Below are positions 24,488-35,029 of a stretch of DNA of 64,000 nt, in pieces. Source of the DNA: Scleroderma bovista (Eukaryota > Basidiomycota > Agaricomycetes > Boletales > Sclerodermataceae); assembly GCA_037178675.1 (NCBI GenBank), contig JAYMGJ010000157.1:186001-250000 (forward strand), given 5' to 3'. Each line of letters begins with the position of its first letter. The stretch's first letter is position 1. The position numbers were made by a program, and so were the translations under genes. The notes beneath the pieces were generated by a model. The model saw only the letters and a list, made by a program, of their open reading frames with translations. It was not told the DNA's origin and did no database searches.

Positions 24488-24950
24488 TCATTGCAATGTT
24501 TGTGGGGGAGAGGTAGTTGTCGGAGATGGGACGGAGTGGTCGCTGGATGACTCTGGGACAGGAGAGCTCGGGGAATCAGAGTTAGGTATAGCTGCGCTCC
24601 ACGACTTGGAATGATATTTGGAGTCTGATGGAATTACACCTCCCTGTGGTTGTTTGAGCTTGAGTAAGTGCATAGCCAAGAAGCAACTTGTAGCCCACCC
24701 ATTCCAAGAAGCGCACCACAGGCTTGCTGGGAACGGCACCGACCCCCAGCCAGTACTTGATCCTGTCCACGCTCCATTTCATCGTTTTGTGTGAGTGCTC
24801 CCCATGCTCGTCAAAATTGGGATATGGATCGTACATGCCCAGGAGTTCTATAGGCTTCCCATCGCGTCGTCTGCGGTGGTCTATGGCGACCAAGTGAAAG
24901 ATACGGTTCCTCTTGGTGCCATGAACGGCCATTCGAAGACGAACAGTCAT
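24488..24950 (-). CDS. MRPS16: Mitochondrial ribosomal protein bS16m
   Basis: Bacterial-type S16 of the mitoribosome small subunit. It starts MTVRLRMAVHGTKRNRIFHL, followed by IDHRRRRDGKPIELLGMYDP, the S16 signature. KYWLGVGAVPSKPVVRFLEW closes the conserved fold. One intron joins FLEW to GGVIPSDSKYHSKSW, giving a short Ser/Pro-rich tail ending SPPQTLQ at 24488. Unspliced, the frame also stays open to 24582. The spliced form is preferred because donor GTGGGC and acceptor ACAG are well placed. Start codon context and the lack of a long presequence are normal for fungal S16. Confidence 0.9.
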
Positions 24951-25219
24951 GTTCGGTGGTAAAGGTTTACTCCGTTGACAACTACTCCCACTTGCTGACC
25001 ATTTGGCCGAATTTGGTCCAATTATTTGTTACAATACAGGCCTCTAATAGACTAAATACGTTGGCTCTCTAGCTACAAATCCTCGTGGAAACTGTCGACA
25101 AACGACACGGCTATGACTGGCGGCTTAGCTTCATCGCCAATCTCTTTAGAAATCCGCAGGGTTGCGATCGGAGGCGAAACCGAGGAAAACAAGATCGGTG
25201 GACAGCGTTGATAGCTCGC

Positions 25220-25688
25220 TCACGAATCAGGACCAACGCTTCCAGGGATTAGCTGTACTGGTTAAGTGGGAAAGCGTACAACAGCGCATCGAATACGTAC
25301 CATGCAAATATTATTCCCGTTGAGCAGGGTTTGATTGAGATTTGTTTTCTTTCTTCCTTGAGGGGTCGTCTCGCTGCATGGACCCAGATCTATGTCAACT
25401 TGGTCCTTGCACACGAAAAAGTCACTCACTATTCCGTGACGTCCTCCAAGACCATATCTACCGGTGTAAATGTTACAATCCAGGAGAACAAAAGGTGATT
25501 CCTACTCACTGACAAAATCATCGAAGCCCAACAGCGTTCCAGTGAATTCGCGATCGTTTTTCATGATCACCCAAATAGATGATCCAATGCATCTGTCAAT
25601 GAGTTCTGTACAACGAGCGTCGGTGTGACCAGCTACATCCGTCCCGCCAAGACGAACACTCACCCAGGGGAAGGATCTGAGACGACAT
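25220..25688 (-). CDS. LSM5: U6 snRNA-associated Sm-like protein LSm5
   Basis: Small ring protein of the Lsm1-7 (mRNA decay) and Lsm2-8 (U6 snRNP) complexes. It is split into five tiny exons, so no single long frame shows it: 25664-25688, 25510-25605, 25430-25457, 25301-25373 and 25220-25252. Together they make 255 nt, 84 residues. Spliced reading: [77 protein letters not shown]. The Sm1 motif ([16 protein letters not shown]) and the Sm2 motif (LNGNNI) are complete. All introns have GT/AG ends with matching phases. Family length is normal. Confidence 0.9.
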
Positions 25689-25993
25689 TATGGTAAAGAC
25701 GTCAAGCCCGTTGACTGGAGTGTCAAAACACGTGGTATTACCAATCCACTACTAATACGTTTTCTATACAACTTCGTAGTTACCGTCAAGTAGAGAGCGT
25801 CCGTTAGACGCATGTCGATGCAACCAATCCCGCACAGCCAGTATTTCAGTGTTCAACCAAAAACAATGTAAGGTGTGGGAATAAGAGGGTGCCAACTACA
25901 ACTACCTGTGTACGGGAATATGTGACACTTCATGGGTGCTGGAGGATGATTATGTGAAGGGGAAAGCTGACGAGACGAGGGTGAAGATGTAAT
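25689..25993. other. Intergenic: LSM5 promoter / importin alpha 3' end
   Basis: No coding or RNA gene recognised between two minus-strand genes. Confidence 0.45.
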
Positions 25994-27781
25994 TTACTGT
26001 TGACCGAAGCTGAAACCACCCTGTGGAGCACTGATATCTGAATGGAACTGCAAGGGGATCAGGACAGCTACAAACAACTCTCGAAGATCACTCACTGCAT
26101 ACGCTCCGGAAGAGTCAAGGGTTGGAGCACCGATAGCAGTGTCGGCTTCCTCCTCGTCAGGGAAGTACTTGTCCATGATATTGAATGCCTTCTTGTAAAT
26201 GTCCAGGTTGTCGTGTGATTGAAGGTTGTGAATGGTCACCATTCCTCCAGCTTCCTCCACATACAAGGCATACTGATTTACAGCACCGGGCCCACCCGCC
26301 TGTCTGTCCAACTCACCAACCTTGAGAATATTATCAAGTCCATCAAGAGCAACCTGGATGATCTTGTTGTCCATCATTGTGAGCAGGTCACACAGCGGCT
26401 TGATGCATCCCTGGGATACAAGATAGCGAATCTGCGAAGGCTCCTGGAGGCCACCAGACGTAGCATTCGAGATAGCCCAGCAGGCCTCCTTACGGGTCTT
26501 GAAGTCCGCGTTTTGAAGAATGTTGATAAGAGGGGGAATAATGTTGGCATCGATGACGGCTTGAATCTGGGCAGGGGATCCTGCAGTGACGTTGGAAATA
26601 GTCCAACAAGCCTCTTTCCTAATGCCTTCCTTTGGCGAAGACAGAAGAGAAAGCAAGGCTGGAAGTGCACCAGAGGCGATAACTACCTGCGTCTGAAGAT
26701 CGTCTCCCGTAACGATGTTTCCGATGGAGCGAAGAGCAGGAGTCTGTACAGCAGTGGAAGGGTGCATAAGGAGATCGACCAATCTTCTGCAGACAGCAGA
26801 TTCGATGACAGCCTGGATTTTGTCATTGGAGCCATCAGAGAGGTAAGAGATGGCCCAACAAGCGTCAATAAGAATCTCATCATCCATGGAGTAGATCAAC
26901 TTGGTCAAGACAGTCAATGCAGGTGCAATCTTGGAAGGCACATCAGCATCCGCCAACAACAAGGGCTTTGGTAAACTCACCAGCTCCCAATCTGGCTGGG
27001 GGTTTTTTCCTCTGCAAAAGTTGCTCAAAGTCCACGTAGCATTCCTGAGCATGCTTAATTTGTGGTTTTCACTGAGGAGCTGCAACAAAGGCCTTAGAGC
27101 ACCCTGCTGCAAGACGTAATCTCTGCACTGAGGGCTATCGCCAGCAATGTTTCCAAGGGCCCATACTGCTTGCTCGCGAACATCCAATACTGAAGACGAG
27201 AGGAGGTTAATGAATTCGGGGACAGCGCCCGCGGCAATGACAACTTGAGTATGCTGTGCAGTTCCAGAGGCGATGTTGGTAAGAGCCCAAGCTGCTTCAA
27301 ACTGCAGATAAATCATTGCGTATCAACAGCTTGGGGCAACGGAGTGGAAGTGCCCTACCTGAAGCATAGAATTCCCGGTTTTCAAAAACTGTACAAACCG
27401 AGCGACTACGCCACACTCGATCACTCTGTCGATCGGTGGGTTCCTCTCCTTTGACAATAGCTTTCTGAACTTGGTTGTTGCATCCAGCTGACGTTCTGGG
27501 TCATCAGAGGTTACACCCAAAATCATCTCTTCTGCAAGCTAGCACACCTTAGTCTATAGACAGCAAGATGGGCATCAGTTACCTACCGGTGGCTCCCAGG
27601 AGCTGGCTGCTGGCTCTTCATCAGAATCGGTGGTCGATGTGGGGAGGAAGTTTCTCCTCTTTGCGATGTTTTCCTCGCGCTTTTGCCTTCTGATTTCGAC
27701 CTGCTGCTCTTCGCGACGACGTCTGAGGTCATCTTGCTTTAGGCCACCTTTGTTCTTATAATCTGATGGTTGGACGCGCAT
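25994..27781 (-). CDS. SRP1: Importin subunit alpha (karyopherin alpha)
   Basis: Classical nuclear-localisation-signal receptor that pairs with importin beta. The ATG at 27779-27781 opens the importin-beta-binding domain: [20 protein letters not shown] and then [16 protein letters not shown]. Ten armadillo repeats follow in the large exon, with the signal-binding Trp/Asn ladder visible ([81 protein letters not shown]). The C-terminus is acidic ([12 protein letters not shown]), then [15 protein letters not shown]. One small intron (26930-26980) has no stop and is a multiple of three. Leaving it in would insert 17 residues within the armadillo array. Confidence 0.93.
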
Positions 27782-28016
27782 GGGTCACGGATACCAAGGC
27801 AAGTACAATCGAAAGACGTACTGGCTCTCCGATGTTCCATCGTACGAGACTCCATAGCTGATTTGAGAGTTTTTTGGTGAAGATGTTACAACAATGAGGA
27901 TGGGAGATGCGGAGTCACTCGCGTGTTTAGTATTTCTTATCAGCCAGTCACATCAGTCACACTTGTGATCATAAAAAGACACTACAGAATTATGCTAAAG
28001 GAAATGCTAGTTGGTA

Positions 28017-31000
28017 CTACTCCTCAAATGGATACTGCCCCGTCTCCGTCAGCTATCAAGCAAGTCAGGCTCAACGACCACGTACCTCAAATGGCTCTGG
28101 TGGATCCGCCTCTGGTGCACTGGGGTCGAGGCGGGAATGCAACTGGTGCTCAGCAGCATTCGCAAAGCCATTTTGCATGGCACTTCCATCCCCAGCTGTC
28201 GCTGGTGGAGGTGGCTCGAGGTCGATCAGCTCAGCATCTTCCCCTTCCCGTTCATCGACCAAGACCAAAATGCCTCCCCCGCCAGCATATCGCTCCGATG
28301 GCAGACCTTTCTTCCCTGGCGGGGCACCCTTTGGCCCCCTAGTGGCTACCGGGCGAACGGGATGATACCGCCCCTCCAAAGGGAAAGTGATGTAGCCTAG
28401 TTGCACAGGAGTTACACGTGAAAAGTTGGCAACCTTTTCCGAATTTGGCTCCATCTTTCGTTTCGTCGATGTAGAAGGCTCCTCAATTTTCATCTCCACA
28501 TCTGCATCTTTCTTGATGTCCACCTTCTCGTCCTTTGCAGAATATCAGAATCAATTGTCAGGGACATGGTTCATGCTCACGGTCTCCATAGCATCTTGTT
28601 CAGCAGCAGCTTTCTTCTTTTCTCTTGCTTTGACCTTCGCCGTGGTAGAGAGTACAGCTGTAGCCACTTTCGCAGCGGTCTCTTTCTTGGGCGGTGTTGC
28701 AGGTGCAGGATATCCGAAGAGGCTTGGCCTGGCATTCGACATAAACTCAAATTTAGGCACCTGTATGACCTCAGCGACTACGCAAATTTTGACAACAACC
28801 CTAGCTGACCTTCAAATCCTCGTTAAGACCGATGATTGCGGTGGGTTCAAATGCAAGGCAAGCGCAGTGTGCAAGCGGATACCAGTACCAGAATTGGCAA
28901 AACAACGTCATACCGACTATGGCGCTCGTATTTCGAGTCCCCGCACGACTTTGCAGACTGATTGTCGCATTACGTCCTCCAGCGTCGATAAGACCTTGGC
29001 CAAGCGCAGCACCAAAACGAGCCATCGGATCCTCATGCTTGTCGGATATGACTTTTGTGTAGAGAGCGCGTGTCGATGACATAGAAGGCGAACCAGCCTC
29101 CGACTGTTGAACAAGAATCATACCTAAAGCGATGAACGCTCCTTGGCGGACAAAGTCTACCCCGTCTTTCGTCATGGGCTCCAGAATTTGTACAGCATCC
29201 TAGAAAATGGTGAGTTACAGGCGGGAATGCTAAAATACACTCCTACCTGCATACCAGTCCCTGAACACGCGATTCCGAGAGCCAACGTGGCCCCACACCT
29301 TACATGCGGATTGTAGCTTTCGCTCAGAAGTTGTACAATTCGGGGAACCTGATCAGGATTCTTGAACAGCAAGAACGCGAGCGAAGTGACGGCAGCCCTC
29401 CGGACATCGTCAGACGTGTCCGACACAGCAATATGCAACATTTGTCGGACAGCATCATTATCGGAAGTTCCGGCATATGCAAGAGCTAGGGTGTAAACGC
29501 CGCCATACCGCATGATTGGATCCTGTAATATCCGTTAAAACAAGATTAGGTAGGTAGAGAATGAAAGGTAAACCTTTTCAGCCAGCAACAACCGGATGGT
29601 GTCATCAGCTTCTTCTTGTCGCCCATAGAATACGAACGACAATCCCATTGCCAAACCCCGAATAATTTTCTCATGCTGGGTTTCTCGAGCGTAGGCGATC
29701 ATCTCGTCAGCACATATCCTACTGGCAGAACCGAGCATGACCAGCCCCATGGCATAGCCAGCTGCTTCTCCAGCGATTGCTGAGTCCGAGAAGAGCGTTT
29801 CCTTCAGGTCATCATAAGCTTCCGCGCTTCGGCTGCCCATATCGGCAATGCCGAGGCCAAGAGCAGCCCCGTGCTGGACAATTTCATTTTGCGAATTTCT
29901 CAGCGTCTCGCGAAGGTAATCTGCAGTTTGACCACTTCCGGAAGCGTTGATCAAGCCCAATGCGTAGAGTGCCCCACCCTCCGAATACGCCGCACCCTGT
30001 ATCTGGCTCTCAGTGCCATGTTGGGGGAGGTAGGGGCCTAGAATGTTCATCCCTTCCTGGAAGTAACCTTTATGAATAACTCCGAGAGCAGCAGTGGCAG
30101 AGAACTTGGCCCAGTTGGTCGCCATTCCAAGCCATTCCAGGTTGTCCCTCAAAAATATATCAGATGTCGTTCCTGCATGCATGAACGCATTTTGTAAAGT
30201 AAGTGCGGTGTGGTATATTGAAGACCGGGGTTCCAAGGCATCCTATCATAATAATAATATGTCAACTAGGTATTTGTGAATTAGCATTGGTACCCACTTT
30301 GCTATGCTTCAAAATGAGCATGTCCACCTTGTTAGTCCGCTTCAAGAACTCCAGATAGAGTTTAACTGTCACTTCTCCCCCTAATATGCTAGAGAGCTTT
30401 TCGAAAATATCCTTGGTCTCCTGCTTAATGTTGGGTAAAAAGACATATACGCCACGAATGTAAATCTCACATCTTTGCCTTGTGGGAGTTCCTTCCGTAC
30501 AGCTTCGAGGAAGTCTCTCGCACCACCTTCAACCAGGTCAAACGCGAACTGATATGCAACAAGCTTGTCATTTTGAACTAGAGAGGTTAAGAGGGCAGTG
30601 GTGGTGGAGGGGTTGTTTAGTGTAACGTGGAGGCGCGCAAGGGCAAGCATGTGTGAAGAGTTGGTCTGAGGCGACGGGAATAAGGGCGACAATAAGTTGA
30701 GAACTTGGTCGCGGTAGGATAGGGGAAATCCGGTATCGAGAACAACTTCCATGGCATAAGAGAGAAGAGAGACGTCGTGGGTGAGGTCGTATACGTGAGA
30801 AATTATGTCGAACCGACGGGATTCCAAAGCGATTCCAATCGCCTGAGTGCAAAGACGTGAGGAGGTGGCAGTTGACGGAAACGGAGTGATATCACCTGTC
30901 TGTACTCTCCTTCATCTATGCAGCGTCGAAATATTGCTTCTATAATTGATTGTAATCGAGAATCAATCTTGACTCCAGGGGGGCTTTCGTCTGAACGGAG

Positions 31001-31474
31001 ATCAATGTATCTGTCAATAGCCTTCGCTAAGGTAGGGGACGAGGATCAATTGGGCGACCATAAGAGCATACTTAACACTCACAAACAACTGTTTCTACAT
31101 ATTCTGCAGTAGCATATGTGCGAGCTTCTGTCTGGAACGCGTTGCCTGCACCGAGGGCAAAGGACAATGCTTCGTCATACTCGCCCAGGAAGTAGTAGAC
31201 TTTGCTAGCGAGGAGGGCAGCGGTATCACGAGCATCTTTCGGAAGATCCTCGGACTCATACAAGCTCTCGCTGGAACACGAGTGAACGTCAGACAAACTC
31301 ATGAATGTCAGAGTTTGAACGCACGTACATTAGGGCAATGTGTTCTGATATTTCAGCCCAGAACTGAGAGACGAGTTGGTTAAGGGCCTTGAGGGCATGT
31401 TGCTTGAATACTTTGTCCGGCTCCGAGAGCAATGCGAGCGCGCCCGCCGCTGAGGAGTGAGCCCGGACGACCAT
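28017..31474 (-). CDS. RPN2: 26S proteasome regulatory subunit RPN2
   Basis: Largest non-ATPase scaffold of the 19S proteasome base, holding Rpn13. It starts MVVRAHSSAAGALALLSEPD (31474), the typical Rpn2 opening. Proteasome/cyclosome repeats fill the centre: FSATAALGVIHKGYFQEGM, GGALYALGLINAS, HGAALGLGIADMGS, AGYAMGLVMLGS, RGLAMGLSFVFYGRQEEAD, YTLALAYAGTSDNDAVRQML and ARFGAALGQGLIDAGGRN. The tail has acidic KKE-rich linkers. A final tiny exon codes YPFEE, completing PEPFE-YPFEE, which matches the Rpn2 C-terminus that docks Rpn13. About ten introns. It diverges from COX13 with 138 bp between starts. Confidence 0.92.
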
Positions 31475-31612
31475 AATACTTTGACGGACGGATGAAACGA
31501 CGCGCGTACATACTAAGGACCCTCTGCCACTCTTTGAAGCGGAGTTATTCGGACTTCAAATCTCTGTGTCATCCCGTCGTCCCGACGTTCTCCATAACAC
31601 CTACATAACACG

Positions 31613-32188
31613 ATGAATTTTCTAGCCAGGAGTACGGCTCGCACTGCTACCCGCACCCTCCCAAGAGGTCTTCGTAACGTTGCAACTGACACATCTTATT
31701 ACACCCGGCGTCAGGCGGTCCAGGATCATGCTATAGGCAAGCACACCGGTATTCCACGGTTCCTCTTCAACTCACCTTACTCTAGCCTCTACTGAGCTCT
31801 GGCGCAAAATAACGTACGCTACGACTGGTTTTTATTGCGCCTCTGTTCTGACTTTTCCGCAGCTACTATGCCGCGTTTCCTTCCAGTCTGTCGTCGCGTT
31901 CATTGAGCATTACTCCCTCTGAATAGTATTCTAGTTGTCGTATGTATGGCATGGGTATACAATGTCGAGGCCGAGCACCACGCCCACGAGGAACACGAGA
32001 AGGAAATGCACGGCGGAAAGCTGCCCGACCCTCCCGCGTTCGAATATCTGAATCGCCGAGTTAAGCCGTTCCCGTGGGGAAGCAACGCCCTTTTCTTCAA
32101 CCCTGAGGTGCGTGTGTCTGTATCGTATGGATCTCACATTTACACTTGCCTCTGCCAGGTAAATAAGGACATGGAGCAGGAAGAGTGA
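31613..32188 (+). CDS. COX13: Cytochrome c oxidase subunit VIa (Cox13)
   Basis: Inner-membrane accessory subunit of respiratory complex IV. Five exons (31613-31748, 31786-31813, 31863-31885, 31935-32107, 32159-32188) sum to 390 nt, 129 residues. The presequence is MNFLARSTARTATRTLPRGL. STELWRKITYYAAFPS leads into the single membrane helix (IVVCMAWVYN), followed by the matrix-excluded tail EAEHHAHEEHEKE, PPAFEYLNRRVKPFPWG and NALFFNPEVNKDME. The FPWG..LFFNPEVN motif is diagnostic for COX6A/Cox13. Two of the exons are under 30 nt, and the gene is only recovered when they are joined. Confidence 0.92.
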
Positions 32189-32364
32189 TTACTCTCAGTA
32201 GAGTCTAAATCTATCCTGTCATTCCAATCTAATACCGGGGCCAATCCGTTTGGGCATGGATTCTCAATGCCACTTATACACCTTTTCTCAGGTTCCAATA
32301 TCGTCATCAATGACATCCATTCGCATATATCATGGCTATTTATCAATCGTACGTTCGTCCTAGC

Positions 32365-33254
32365 TTAGACTGTGATCCAGGCACCAAGGAGCGTACCGCC
32401 CACCACAGTCACGAGTGTCATCAATGTTGGTAAAAATATCGGGCTAAGGGACTGCACACTTCCTGCACCGTTCGGGGTACTATCGGGGAGAGGTTAGCGT
32501 CGCCTCACCTCAGCCATCGTCATACTGACCTTGTGGGGCTTGCGACGACGGTGAACTCCGATCCACCAATGGAAGTAACTACTCCAACACCGCTCGTAAC
32601 AAGCGTGTAGGCGGCACCGCCAGCAGACGCAACGATGGTTTCAGCAGCCCCGTCACCACCTGTTTTCCATACCACGAATGATCAGCACAAGTACATAGGC
32701 TGTGGCGTGAAGCATACAGGTAACCGAGTTATACACGCTCTGTGCTTCACTCATTATCTGTCCACCATTGGTATGAATCAAGGTGGACACTGCTGATATC
32801 TTTTATTGGCTTCCGTGTGATACCCGAAATTAGCATTCCTACCTCCCGACACGCCTTGGTACACACAGTTGTAAGCATAGCTTGCCCCAACAGTGTACCA
32901 GGAGGCACCTGGATTGAAACATCCATTTAACGCAAAGGAAACATGGACGAGTTGATGCACCTTCCGTCCCCTCATTGTACCAAGAATTAGCTGGAAGAAA
33001 ACATCAGTGAGAAATGCTCAGATAACCAAAAAAAATTGTCACCATCAGAAGTCAAGACGTCCACCCAAGACAGTGCAACCGACGTGGCAGACTCAATGGC
33101 GCTACTCACATCAACTGGAAAGGGGTTATTAGATCTGCAATGGCTTGGGATGATGTGTGGCCTCACAGCGACGGTCAACAGGCTCAGGCTCTGCTCCAAC
33201 CAGAGTCGAGATTAAAGCTACAGCGAAAGTTGAAAGAAGTACACTGGTGAACAT
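32365..33254 (-). CDS. Small secreted, probably GPI-anchored protein
   Basis: The ATG at 33252-33254 starts a clear signal peptide (MFTSVLLSTFAVALISTLVG). After several introns the mature part reads NSWYNEGTEGASWYTVGASY, AYNCVYQGVSGG, then a Gly/Ala/Val-rich repeat-like region (DGAAETIVASAGGAAYTLV, TSGVGVVTSIGGSEFTVVAS). The C-terminus is STPNGAGSVQSLSPIF followed by a hydrophobic end (LPTLMTLVTVVGGTLLGAWI), as for GPI attachment with the omega site near the Gly/Ser stretch. I recognise no enzymatic domain. Small Ser/Gly-rich wall proteins of this build are common in basidiomycetes. Exon joins in the middle are inferred from phase only. Confidence 0.65.
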
Positions 33255-33602
33255 GATGAGATGGAAGGAAACGAAGATGGGTCGTGGACAGGGGATCGAG
33301 TGTCAGGACCGCAGTGCTTAAATGTCTCGGCGTGCACTGGTTTGCCATGTACACAATCGTCATCGTCAGACTCCATTCCCAGCTTCAAACGACTGACATG
33401 GCAGACTTTGATACTATCACTGTTGCAAAATACATAGCGGTCTACCGACTTGCATTGGCAATGAGCACGACTTTGACAAGACCCAATGGGATCCAAATAA
33501 GGAACGACCTGTAGATCGCAAATATATTGCTCATGATTGTGGCAAGGGCTAGTAATTGTGAGTTTCGTGCGGCGACACACTTCGCATCCACCACACCACC
33601 CC
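33255..33602. other. Divergent promoter region
   Basis: It lies between the start codons of the secreted protein (-) and the epimerase (+). Both promoters must be here. No TATA box or other motif stood out, and there is no gene. Confidence 0.45.
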
Positions 33603-34669
33603 ATGCCTCGCCCCATCATATCCCCCTCAGTTCTTGCTTCTGACTTCGGGCAGCTAACTGCAGAATGCAAGCGAATGATAAAGGGCGGCGCAGAATGGCT
33701 TCATATGGGTGGGTTGCAAATCTAATTACTCGTCTGCACGGCTGTGTGATCAGAGATCCCCCACCACCCACCAACAGATGTTATGGACGGGTGCGCCGCG
33801 ATCTGCATGACTGCGCATTTTTGAAACACTGACGCACGCTATAGCCACTTTGTGCCAAACATTACCATGGGTTAATCCGTTTCATAGTAGTCTGAACAGG
33901 TGCCTCACGTGCGACCAGGTGCCCCTGTATTGTCATGTGTGGCCAAAAGCATCCCAGGCATCTTCATGGATTGCCATATGATGGTTGAGCACCCAGAGAA
34001 GGTAAAGAACGGCGAAATCTCCAAGTCAGCCCATGATCACACGGTCTCTCTCTCTTCAGTGGGTCGACGATATTGCAGAAGCTGGTGGCGCTTTGTACTG
34101 CTTCCACATTGAGGCGACTTGTGCGTTTAGATTTGTATTCGTATATTCACGCTATGACATCCAAACAAGCGGATCCCGCTGCTCTTATCAAGGCTATCCA
34201 TGCGAAGAACATGAAAGCAGGGGTAGCGATTTCTCCTGACACACCCTCGACAGCCATAACAGACGAAACAGGCACAGCAGCGGATATGTTGTTGGTCATG
34301 ACAGTCTACCCAGGTATGTTATTATTACCCTTCAAATATGTTTCAAGTCTTTTCTATGTGCAATTACCCTGTAGGCCGCGGCGGGCAAAAGTTCTTAGAG
34401 CGCTGTGTCCCAAAGGTTGCAGAGTTGCGCGCCCGATTCCCTGACAAGGACATAGAGGTAGATGGTGGGGTTGGTCCGAAGACCATCCACAGCTGCGCAG
34501 AGGCAGGTACGTCTGCAAACTCTAAAGTCCCGATTTGGAAACATGATCTCCGTACCCAGGGAGCAATGTTATAGTAGCTGGAACTGCTATTTTCCATGCT
34601 GACAACCCTGAAGCCGTTATCCACTCCCTCAAAGAGGCTGTGAGTACAGCGCAGTCAAACAGGGGCTAG
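33603..34669 (+). CDS. RPE1: Ribulose-phosphate 3-epimerase
   Basis: Pentose-phosphate-pathway epimerase interconverting ribulose-5-P and xylulose-5-P. TIM-barrel sequence: ISPSVLASDFGQLTAECKRM (33603 on), EWLHM, then DVMDG split by an intron before HFVPNITMG. These supply the catalytic Asp and first metal His. Then FMDCHMMVEHPEK (second His pair), AGGALYCFHIEAT, MKAGVAISPDTP, LLVMTVYPG, GRGGQKFLE, EVDGGVGPKTI (second catalytic Asp) and GSNVIVAGTAIF with the phosphate-binding Gly loop. It ends LKEAVSTAQSNRG at 34669. Six or more introns; one acceptor near 33919 was chosen over a nearby AG because only it keeps GAPVLS in frame. Confidence 0.92.
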
Positions 34670-35029
34670 CCAGTCTGGAAGCGGCCATTCGCCATAAACA
34701 ACGTACAGCACAAGATGCAATGCATTTTGTAGTAGAAACTATTAGAATCAACTATGTTAACGACCTAGGCGAGTCCTACGACCTAGACACCTCTGGTACG
34801 GTACACTTCAGGCGGCTATGAACGCGAATGTCCGGATAATCATATCTGGATAGGTATAAGTTGTGACAGGGTTGCAGTCAAGAGGGTTAAAAGTCCTAAT
34901 CCAACAATGGCGAAAATGGCAAATTCTATGCTTATAAGATATGGAAGAATCGTCAAATTGTTTCAGGAATATCAGCAAAGATCGTTGGCCAGTCGTGAAA
35001 CGACGGAAAGTCGGAACTCGAATTGGACA
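34670..35029. other. Convergent 3' flanks of RPE and glycosyltransferase
   Basis: No coding segment. AT-rich 3' UTR-like sequence between tail-to-tail genes. Confidence 0.45.

Noticed and set aside
25510..25605. Suspected one-base frameshift in LSM5
   Set aside because: A recount of the T run (five T) shows the exon is 96 nt and all five exons sum to 255 nt, so the gene is intact.
26219..26974. 251-codon plus-strand ORF
   Set aside because: Antisense to the importin alpha armadillo exon; the conserved frame is on the minus strand.
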